NCBI RefSeq assembly: GCF_001412595.2
Contig: NZ_CP012640.2
Coordinates: forward strand, 3,162,001-3,226,000
Reading direction: 5' to 3'
DNA length: 64,000 bases
Source of the DNA: Massilia sp. WG5
GTDB taxonomy: Bacteria > Pseudomonadota > Gammaproteobacteria > Burkholderiales > Burkholderiaceae_D
Positions 57,696 to 64,000 of this stretch are shown here, in pieces. The notes below the pieces were generated by a model. The model was given only the letters and a program-made list of their open reading frames with translations. It was not told where the DNA came from and did no database searches. Both the position numbers and the translations under genes were made by a program. How positions within the stretch are numbered: the stretch's first letter is position 1; every line of letters starts with the position of its first letter.

Positions 57696-58670
57696 ATGAA
57701 AATAGCCATTCTCGACGACTACCAGGATGCAGTACGCCACCTCGACTGTTTCAAATTGCTGGATGGCCATGAGGTCAAGGTCTTTACCAATTCGACCCGT
57801 GGCCTGGGCCAGCTGGCGATCCGCCTGGCGCCGTTCGACGCGCTGGTGCTGATCCGCGAGCGCACCGCTTTCCCGCGCGCCCTGCTGTCCAAGCTGCCCA
57901 ACCTGAAACTGATCTCGCAGACCGGCAAGCTGGCCGGCCACGTCGACACCGCGGCCGCCACCGAGCACGGCATCGCGATCGCGGAAGGCGTCGGCTCGCC
58001 GGTCGCGCCCGCCGAACTGACCTGGGCGCTGATCATGGCCGCGAGCCGCAAGATCGTGCCCTACGCGAACAATCTCAAGCAGGGACTGTGGCAGACCGCC
58101 TCGATCAATCCGGAACTGAATGGCCTGGGCCGGACGCTGAAGGGGCGCACGTTGGCGATCTGGGGCTACGGCAAGATCGGCAAGATGGTGGCCGGCTTCG
58201 CCAAGGCCTTCGGCATGCAGGTGCTGGTGTGGGGCAGCGAAACCAGCCGCGCGGCGGCCGTGGCCGACGGTTTCCAGGCGGCGCCGACGCGCGAAGCCTT
58301 CTTCGAACAGGCGGACGTGCTGAGCCTGCACCTGCGCCTGAACGACGCGACGCGCGGCATCGTCACCGCCGATGACCTGGGCCGCATGAAGCCGGATGCG
58401 CTGTTCGTGAATACCAGCCGGGCCGAGCTGGTGGCGGAGAATGCCCTCGAGGAAGCCCTGCACCGCGGACGGCCGGGCCACGCGGCGCTGGACGTGTTCA
58501 CCAGCGAACCGCTGCCGGCGGAGTCGCCGCTCCTGAAGATCCCGACGGTGCTGGCGACGCCGCACCTGGGGTATGTGGAGAAGGACAGCTACGAGCTGTA
58601 CTTCCGGGTCGCGTTCGAAAACGTGGTCAATTTCGCGAACGGCAAGCCGACGAATATCCTGAATCCGTAG
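57696..58670 (+). CDS. D-2-hydroxyacid dehydrogenase family protein
   Basis: 324 aa. NAD-binding AIWGYGKIGKMVAGFAKAFG (about 152-171), the catalytic Arg in FVNTSRAELV, the Glu region in LDVFTSEPLP and the His in LATPHLGYVEKDSY are all present. The N-terminal domain (MKIAILDDYQDAVRHLDCFK) matches the subgroup that includes many Burkholderiales enzymes with unknown alpha-keto-acid substrates. No Shine-Dalgarno is visible; the leader just before ATG is A/T-rich. Confidence 0.92.
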   Translation: MKIAILDDYQDAVRHLDCFKLLDGHEVKVFTNSTRGLGQLAIRLAPFDALVLIRERTAFPRALLSKLPNLKLISQTGKLAGHVDTAAATEHGIAIAEGVGSPVAPAELTWALIMAASRKIVPYANNLKQGLWQTASINPELNGLGRTLKGRTLAIWGYGKIGKMVAGFAKAFGMQVLVWGSETSRAAAVADGFQAAPTREAFFEQADVLSLHLRLNDATRGIVTADDLGRMKPDALFVNTSRAELVAENALEEALHRGRPGHAALDVFTSEPLPAESPLLKIPTVLATPHLGYVEKDSYELYFRVAFENVVNFANGKPTNILNP

Positions 58671-58739
58671 GGTGGGGCAATGCAGGCCAGCGGCCTGGAC
58701 TGCGTGCCCACGCGTGACGCTCGCACACCGGCTGCCACC

Positions 58740-59498
58740 CTACCGAAGTTCCGGCTCGCCCGTGAAATTCGGCTTAGGCATCGGCATCGCATGCCGGCGC
58801 GTCCACAGGCCGGCCCAGCCCGGCGGCCATTCGATCGCCGGACCGGCATAGGCGGGCAGGCCGGCGCGCACCGGCACCACGGGCACCGGCGGCATCTCGA
58901 CCAGCCCGCCACCCTTGGGCGGCGGCGCCATGTCGAAGCTGTACATATAGCCCGGCAGCAAAGCCTCGCAGACGCCGGCGAACCAGGCCGTGTGGTCTTC
59001 GTCGCGGCCCAGTGCGCGCGCCAGGCCTTCGGGATCGAACTTCGCCAGCGCGTGGATCAGCTCGTCGGTGCTGGCGCCGGGCGCATCGCCCCAGCCCATC
59101 ACCGGATTGCCGTTGTAGTCGGCGCCCGAGCCGTACCAGCCTTCGCGCCAGGGCCGCTGCATCCAGTCGCGCTGGCCGGTGAACAGATGCCAGCGCCAGT
59201 GCAGGCCGGAGGGTTTTGGCCAGGAATGCAGGTACAGCTTTTCGTAGCCGGCCTGGTGCAGTTCGCGCACCATCGCCATCAGGCGCGCGTGCGGCATGCG
59301 GTCCGGCGGCGAGCGACGGAACAGGATCGACTCGCCATCGGCGTGCTGTACTTCGTCGGTGGAAAGATTGAGATCGAGGGTACGCGCTTCGTTGCCGAAG
59401 CGCGCGGAGATCCAGCCAGTCAACAGGTTGACATGGGTAATCACGCCATAGCCGCGATGGCGGTGGAAGATAACGGTGCCTGGAGCGACGGGTTTCAT
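58740..59498 (-). CDS. Conserved protein of unknown function
   Basis: 252 aa from MKPVAPGTVIFHRHRGYGVI. The first 60 residues (IFHRHRGYGVITHVNLLTGW, then ISARFGNEARTLDLN) look like a small beta-barrel. A Trp/Tyr/Gly-rich middle follows (LYLHSWPKPSGLHWRWHLFT, WYGSGADYNGNPVMGWGDAP, GASTDELIHALAKFDPEGLA), with a Pro-rich C-terminus. No signal peptide or membrane helix. I do not recognise a named family. The start is preferred because upstream in-frame residues are non-coding in style; it is divergent from the asparaginase-like gene. Confidence 0.75.
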   Translation of the reverse strand: MKPVAPGTVIFHRHRGYGVITHVNLLTGWISARFGNEARTLDLNLSTDEVQHADGESILFRRSPPDRMPHARLMAMVRELHQAGYEKLYLHSWPKPSGLHWRWHLFTGQRDWMQRPWREGWYGSGADYNGNPVMGWGDAPGASTDELIHALAKFDPEGLARALGRDEDHTAWFAGVCEALLPGYMYSFDMAPPPKGGGLVEMPPVPVVPVRAGLPAYAGPAIEWPPGWAGLWTRRHAMPMPKPNFTGEPELR

Positions 59499-59609
59499 GT
59501 GATCAGTGTACTCATCCGATCCGGACGATTCTAGCGCAGTCACATGTGGATACACACCGTTTGCGGCTATCATTAGCACCTTATTTTTCTGCGTTTCCAA
59601 ACCATCATC

Positions 59610-60101
59610 ATGACTTTGCGGATCATCGCCACCGGCGGCACTTTCGACAAACACTACAACGAACTCAAGGGTGTCCTGGGCTTTGCGGACAGCCACTTGC
59701 CTGAGGTTATCAAGCGTGCGCGCATCACCGTTCCGGCCGAGCTCGAGGTCGTCTCCCTGCTCGATTCGCTCGACATGCAGGACAGCGATCGCCGGAAAGT
59801 CCTGGCTGCCTGCCAGGCCGCCAGCGAGAAGGCGATCGTGATCGTGCACGGCACCGACACCATGCGCGAGACGGCGGAAGTGCTGGGCGCGGCCGCGGGC
59901 ACGAGCGACAAGACCATCGTCTTCACCGGCGCCATGATCCCGTACGAGATCGCGAATTCGGATGCGCTGTTCAACTTCGGCTTCGCCTGCGGCGTGGCGC
60001 AAACGCTGCCGCCTGGCGTGTACGTGGCGATGAACGGCACCATTTTTACGTGGGACAACGTCACCAAGAACCGCGCCGCCGGCGTGTTCCAGCAGCGCTG
60101 A
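59610..60101 (+). CDS. Single-domain asparaginase-like protein
   Basis: 163 aa, half the length of type I/II asparaginases. MTLRIIATGGTFDKHYNEL carries the first catalytic Thr motif (GGTFDK) and IVIVHGTDTMRETAEVL the second (HGTDTM). The protein stops after FTWDNVTKNRAAGVFQQR, so the C-terminal domain that completes the active site and interface is missing, without sign of frameshift. Short forms of this kind occur as intact genes in other proteobacteria; their activity is not established. It is 90 nt upstream of the catalase gene. Confidence 0.85.
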   Translation: MTLRIIATGGTFDKHYNELKGVLGFADSHLPEVIKRARITVPAELEVVSLLDSLDMQDSDRRKVLAACQAASEKAIVIVHGTDTMRETAEVLGAAAGTSDKTIVFTGAMIPYEIANSDALFNFGFACGVAQTLPPGVYVAMNGTIFTWDNVTKNRAAGVFQQR

Positions 60102-60191
60102 CCCGACAGGATTTCTGGACGGCTATCGAGCGCTGCGCGTTTTCGTCAATTTCTACAATGCTCCTTCACGCGAATGCAGGAGGAGCAAACA

Positions 60192-61811
60192 ATGAACGAG
60201 CAACGCCCGCCCCTGACCACCCGCCAGGGCCATCCCGTCCGCGACAATCAATCACTGCGCTCGGTTGGCGAGCGCGGTCCGGCCACGCTGGAAAACTACC
60301 AGTTCATCGAAAAGATCACCCACTTCGACCGCGAGCGCATCCCCGAGCGCGTGGTGCATGCGCGTGGCACCGGCGCCCACGGCTATTTCGAAGCCTACGG
60401 CAAGATCGGTGACGAGCCGGCCAGCAAATACACGCGCGCCCGCGTGCTCAACGAAACAGGCGTGCAGACGCCGGTGTTCGTGCGCTTCTCGACCGTGATC
60501 GGCGCCAAGGAATCCCCGGAAACGGCGCGCGACCCGCGCGGCTTCGCCGTCAAGCTGAAGACCGTCGATGGCAACTGGGACCTGGTCGGCAATAACCTGA
60601 AGGTCTTCTTCATCCGCGACGCGATCAAGTTCCCGGACATGATCCACGCCTTCAAGCCCGACCCCGTCACCAACCAGCAGGAGCCGTGGCGCTTCTACGA
60701 CTTCATCTGCAATCATCCGGAAGCCCTGCACATGGTCACCTGGGTCAAGAGCCCATGGGGCATCCCGGCCAACTACCGCGAGATGGAAGGCTCGGGCGTG
60801 AACACCTACAAGCTGGTGAACGACCAGGGCATCGCCCACCTCGTGAAATTCCACTGGCAGCCGAAACAGGGCGTGCGCAACCTGACGGCGCAACAGGCGG
60901 CCGAGATCCAGGGCCAGGACACCAGCCACGCCACCCGCGACCTGTACGAGGCGATCGAGCGCGGCGAATTCCCGGAGTGGGAATTCTGCGTGCAGCTGAT
61001 GAGCGACGGCGAACACCCCGAGCTCGATTTCGACCCGCTGGACGACACCAAGCGCTGGCCGGAAGACCGGTTCCCGCTGCTGCCGGTGGGCCGCATGGTG
61101 CTCAACAAGAACCCGGACAATGTGTTCGCCGAAACCGAGCAGTCGGCCTTCGGCACCGGCGTGCTGGTCGACGGCGTCGACTTCTCGGACGACAAGATGC
61201 TGCAGGGCCGCACCCTCTCCTATTCCGACACCCAGCGCTACCGGGTCGGTCCGAACTACCTGCAGCTGCCGATCAACGCTCCCCAGGAGGGCGCGCGCGC
61301 CCGCACCAACCAGCGCGACGGCCAGATGGCGTATTACGTCGACGGCGGCGGCGAGGACAAGCACATCAACTACGAACCCAGCCTGCTGGGCGGCCTGCAG
61401 GAAGCGCCGGCGCCGCAGAAGGACTACCACCAGTACGTGCAGGGCCACCTGGGCCGCTACCAGACCACGACGACCGCGTCCGACTACAAGCAGGCCGGCG
61501 ATCGCTACCGTACGTTCGAGGACTGGGAGCGCGACGAGCTGGTGAACAACGTCGGCGGCGACCTCAAGAAGTGCCCGGAAATCATCCAGCTGCGCATGGT
61601 GTGGCACCTGTGGCACTGCGACGAGGACTACGGCCGCCGCGTGGCGCAGGTGGCCGGCATCGACCTCGAGAAGGCCAGGGCCCTGCCGCCGCTGCCGGGC
61701 AAGCCGGCGCCGCACCAGAACCGCGAAGGGGCGACTTATACCGGCGGCGTGCCGGAGCACCCAGGCGGGGAGAAGGAGCCGTCGACGTCGGAGGAAGTCG
61801 CGGCGAAATGA
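60192..61811 (+). CDS. Monofunctional haem catalase
   Basis: 539 aa. It disproportionates hydrogen peroxide. The distal His is in [15 protein letters not shown], the distal Asn in [13 protein letters not shown], and the proximal haem Tyr in [36 protein letters not shown] is the small-subunit catalase signature region. The tail after residue 500 is Pro/Gly/Glu-rich. Cytoplasmic, no signal peptide. AGGAGG (60178-60183) at 8 nt fixes ATG 60192 over the in-frame Met at 60174. Confidence 0.96.
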   Translation: MNEQRPPLTTRQGHPVRDNQSLRSVGERGPATLENYQFIEKITHFDRERIPERVVHARGTGAHGYFEAYGKIGDEPASKYTRARVLNETGVQTPVFVRFSTVIGAKESPETARDPRGFAVKLKTVDGNWDLVGNNLKVFFIRDAIKFPDMIHAFKPDPVTNQQEPWRFYDFICNHPEALHMVTWVKSPWGIPANYREMEGSGVNTYKLVNDQGIAHLVKFHWQPKQGVRNLTAQQAAEIQGQDTSHATRDLYEAIERGEFPEWEFCVQLMSDGEHPELDFDPLDDTKRWPEDRFPLLPVGRMVLNKNPDNVFAETEQSAFGTGVLVDGVDFSDDKMLQGRTLSYSDTQRYRVGPNYLQLPINAPQEGARARTNQRDGQMAYYVDGGGEDKHINYEPSLLGGLQEAPAPQKDYHQYVQGHLGRYQTTTTASDYKQAGDRYRTFEDWERDELVNNVGGDLKKCPEIIQLRMVWHLWHCDEDYGRRVAQVAGIDLEKARALPPLPGKPAPHQNREGATYTGGVPEHPGGEKEPSTSEEVAAK

Positions 61812-61815
61812 ACTC

Positions 61816-61851
61816 AGCCCGTCGTCCCCGCGGAGGCGGTGACGACGGGCT
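61816..61851. repeat. Palindrome between catalase and rdgC
   Basis: AGCCCGTCGTC (61816-61826) pairs perfectly with GACGACGGGCT (61841-61851). The loop CCCCGCGGAGGCGGT region resembles the REP-like units at 2347 and 22642. It lies between convergent genes and probably stops both transcripts; there is no T-run. Confidence 0.65.
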
Positions 61852-61875
61852 GGAAGCGGGAACGACGGGTAGTGC

Positions 61876-62772
61876 TTACGCCTTGGCTTCCCCGCCCAGC
61901 GCCTCGACCAGGTCCGCCATCATCTTCGACAGCTCACCGGTCATCAGCATGATGTCGTTATCGAAACGCTCGTCATCGCTGTAGGTGATGGTTTCGTTTT
62001 CCTTGATCACGTCGAGCGGCTTGACGCCCTTGACCGCCAGCGATTCGGTCAGCACGAAGGAGACGCGGCTGTTCCAGGTCATGGCCAGGCGGGTGCACTG
62101 CTTGCCGGCGGCGATGTGGCGGCGGATGTCTTCCGGGTCCAGCGAATGCTTCACGTAACGGACCGCGGCCTTGCTCTCGCCGGTGGCGCGCAGCTCGGTG
62201 TCCTGGTCGATCGTGAAATTGTACGGCGCCTCGTCCGATTCCAGCCAGCCGGTCATCACGGCCACCGGCGAGCTTTGTACGCGCAGCGATTCCAGCGGCA
62301 GCTTGTCGACCGCCTTCAGCAGCAGCTTGATCACGTCGTCGGCCTTGGACGGGCTGGCGGCGTCGATCACCAGCCAGCCGTTGACCGGATCGATCCAGGT
62401 CCAGACATTGCTGCGGATCGAAAATGCGCGCGGCAGCAGTTCGTCGGCCACGCGTTCCTTCAATTCCTTCATCGCTTTCTTACCCGGCGGGAAGCCCTGC
62501 TGCTCTTCCAGCTCGGCCGCACGGGCCTTGGCCACCTGGGTGATCACCGAACCCGGCAGCAGCTTCTTCTCGGTGCCGAGCATCATCAGCATCTGCTTGT
62601 TCACTTCGTGGACCAGCTTGCCGTTGCCGCGCGGCGAATCCCAGCCCTGGCGCAGCAGTTCATTGCTGCTGGCCGGCGTGAAGGCCTGCGATTGCAGCGC
62701 TTCTTCCATTTGTTCGGCGGTAAATGCCCACGGTGCGGGCAGACGGTAGATCTGAAGATTCTTGAACCACAT
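61876..62772 (-). CDS. rdgC: Recombination-associated protein RdgC
   Basis: 298 aa. RdgC forms a ring on duplex DNA and limits RecA loading. [80 protein letters not shown] and ISRHI-type [20 protein letters not shown] are the family segments, with normal length. It lies 89 nt after dinB, both on the minus strand. Confidence 0.97.
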   Translation of the reverse strand: MWFKNLQIYRLPAPWAFTAEQMEEALQSQAFTPASSNELLRQGWDSPRGNGKLVHEVNKQMLMMLGTEKKLLPGSVITQVAKARAAELEEQQGFPPGKKAMKELKERVADELLPRAFSIRSNVWTWIDPVNGWLVIDAASPSKADDVIKLLLKAVDKLPLESLRVQSSPVAVMTGWLESDEAPYNFTIDQDTELRATGESKAAVRYVKHSLDPEDIRRHIAAGKQCTRLAMTWNSRVSFVLTESLAVKGVKPLDVIKENETITYSDDERFDNDIMLMTGELSKMMADLVEALGGEAKA

Positions 62773-62861
62773 ACCTTGCTTTCGGTTATCCAGCTAATTT
62801 CGGGGGAACGACATTCTACACGCTGCCGGTCGGCAATTTTCACCCGGCAGGGCAGGCTTTT

Positions 62862-63938
62862 TCAATGTGTTGCTCGTTCGTCAAACAGACTGAGCTGCTC
62901 GACTTGTTCGGTGTCGGCCAGGCGCACGCCGACGCCCAGCAGGCGCACCGGGCGGCTGGCGCGCAGCCAGCCGGTTTCCATCAGGTGCGTGTAGATCGCC
63001 AGGTTCGGCGCGTAGCCGACGCACTCCACCGTCGTCTGCTGGAAATCGTTGAATTTCAGTTTCACGAACAGCTTGTTGATGAATTTTTCAGCATTGTTGC
63101 GCCTGATCCTGCCCTGCAGCTGCTCCATCAGTTCCGGCAACAGGGCCAGGCAGGCGGGCAGGTCCGGCACGTCCGGCGTATAGGTTTCCTCGGTGCTGAT
63201 CGACTTGCGCTCGCGCACCGGATTCACTTCGCGAAAGTCGATGCCGCGGCACAGGTCGTGCAGGCGGGCGCCGAAGGACCCGAAATGCTCTTGCAGCTTC
63301 GCCATGCTCCAGCTGCGCAGGTCGGCGCAGGTCTGCACGCCCAGCCCGTTCATCTTGGCGGCCGTGACCTTGCCGACGCCATGCAGTTTTTTGACCGGCA
63401 GCGCCGCCACGAAGGCGTCGACTTCATCCGGGCGCACCAGGAACAGGCCGTCCGGCTTGTTCCAGTCGCTGGCGATCTTGGCCACGAACTTGCTGGGCGC
63501 CACCCCGGCCGACGCCGTGATGCCGACGGTCTCGAAGATGCGCTGCCGGATCTCCTGCGCGATCAGGGTCGCGCTGCCCTTGCAGTGCTTCGATGCCGTG
63601 ACGTCCAGGTAGGCCTCGTCGAGCGACAGCGGTTCCACGAGTTCTGTGTAGTCGCGGTAGATGTCCATGATCTGGGTTGACGCGATCCGGTACTTCTCCA
63701 TGTTCGGCGGGATCAGGCGCAGTTCCGGGCACAGCTTCATCGCCTGCCCGGTGGCCATCGCCGAATGGATGCCGTAGCGGCGCGCTTCGTAGTTGCAGGT
63801 GGCGATCACGCCGCGCTGGTCCGCCCGTCCCCCGACCGCCAGCGGCCGGCCGCGCAGCGACGGATCATCCCGCATCTCGACGGATGCGTAGAAACAGTCG
63901 CAATCGCAGTGGATGATCTTGCGGATAGGAGCATTCAT
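62862..63938 (-). CDS. dinB: DNA polymerase IV
   Basis: 358 aa, Y-family translesion polymerase. RKIIHCDCDCFYASVEMRDD holds the first catalytic Asp pair region, SLDEAYLDVT the second acidic pair, with a helix-hairpin-helix (KLHGVGKVTAAKMNGLGVQT) and little-finger domain. The end EQLSLFDERATH carries a clamp-binding QLSLF motif (Q-x2-L-F type). The LexA box lies 1 nt from its ATG, leaving no room for a normal ribosome-binding site. Confidence 0.97.
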   Translation of the reverse strand: MNAPIRKIIHCDCDCFYASVEMRDDPSLRGRPLAVGGRADQRGVIATCNYEARRYGIHSAMATGQAMKLCPELRLIPPNMEKYRIASTQIMDIYRDYTELVEPLSLDEAYLDVTASKHCKGSATLIAQEIRQRIFETVGITASAGVAPSKFVAKIASDWNKPDGLFLVRPDEVDAFVAALPVKKLHGVGKVTAAKMNGLGVQTCADLRSWSMAKLQEHFGSFGARLHDLCRGIDFREVNPVRERKSISTEETYTPDVPDLPACLALLPELMEQLQGRIRRNNAEKFINKLFVKLKFNDFQQTTVECVGYAPNLAIYTHLMETGWLRASRPVRLLGVGVRLADTEQVEQLSLFDERATH

Positions 63939-63939
63939 A

Positions 63940-63955
63940 CTGTAATTGCATACAG
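63940..63955. promoter_or_regulatory. LexA (SOS) box at dinB
   Basis: CTGTAATTGCATACAG, CTG-N10-CAG with good internal match to the LexA consensus. It occupies positions -2 to -17 relative to the dinB start codon (minus strand), so LexA bound here would sit on the translation start region. Confidence 0.88.
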
Positions 63956-64000
63956 TATCGAGGGAAAGCAGAAATGATGCAAGACTGAAACACGCAAAAA

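Noticed and set aside
59543..59551. TGTGGATAC, one mismatch from a DnaA box, upstream of the asparaginase-like gene
   Set aside because: Single near-match far from the origin block; expected by chance in 64 kb.

Overview
The window is GC-rich, densely coded bacterial chromosome around the replication initiation locus. The order mnmE - yidC - yidD - rnpA - rpmH - (intergenic) - dnaA - dnaN - gyrB, together with a Burkholderiales-type dinB/uvrA/rdgC repertoire, many TonB-type functions and GTP-dependent PEP carboxykinase, points to a betaproteobacterium of the Oxalobacteraceae (Massilia/Telluria/Duganella group). The family call is an inference from gene content and protein style; no rRNA or tRNA gene was found to test it.

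Layout. 1-2.3 kb: a lipoprotein (cut by the window edge), an SDR oxidoreductase and a divergent LysR regulator. 2.4-11.9 kb: the core origin block, with mnmE, yidC, yidD, rnpA and rpmH leftward and dnaA, dnaN and gyrB rightward. The 358-bp rpmH/dnaA gap holds one perfect DnaA box. 11.9-17.2 kb: small secreted proteins, a TolA/TonB-like coiled-coil protein, a membrane acyltransferase, a membrane protein and a HAD phosphatase. 17.2-22.6 kb: a compact efflux operon (MarR regulator, FUSC permease, AaeX-like DUF1656 protein, HlyD adaptor, NodT outer-membrane channel) behind a recognisable promoter and an 11-bp-period direct repeat. 22.6-27.8 kb: leftward rtcB followed by a three-subunit molybdenum aldehyde oxidoreductase of the PaoABC type.

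27.9-33.1 kb: mixed housekeeping and accessory genes (lipoprotein, PAP2 phosphatase, aldo/keto reductase, solo IS5-type transposase domain, folE, an uncharacterised membrane protein, nudC). 33.3-39.0 kb: a glycan-type island of two convergent operons. Rightward are an O-carbamoyltransferase, a dimethylformamidase-beta-like protein and a GT9 glycosyltransferase. Leftward are a DUF4254 protein, a GT2 glycosyltransferase and the remnant of a second GT9 gene with its middle deleted. 39.2-43.7 kb: MFS transporter, GH1-like hydrolase, alpha/beta hydrolase and a secreted post-COAP-1 protein. 43.8-47.6 kb: ssb and, divergently, uvrA with a LexA box.

47.6-55.3 kb: a probable cyanophycin (or related Asp-rich polymer) utilisation locus. 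Leftward are an RpiR/SIS regulator, a TonB-dependent receptor and an exported cyanophycinase. Divergently transcribed are an M14 aspartoacylase/desuccinylase-like enzyme and a YfcC-family carrier. This is the best candidate for an undescribed system: capture, cleavage, final hydrolysis, membrane transport and control in one locus. 55.4-64 kb: pckG, a D-2-hydroxyacid dehydrogenase, an uncharacterised protein, a one-domain asparaginase-like protein, a catalase, rdgC and dinB, whose LexA box lies against its start codon.

REP-like palindromes built on TCCCCGC-gcag-GCGGGGA occur at 2.35 kb and as an inverted pair at 22.6 kb; a less similar palindrome lies at 61.8 kb. No CRISPR array, complete insertion sequence, tRNA or rRNA was seen.
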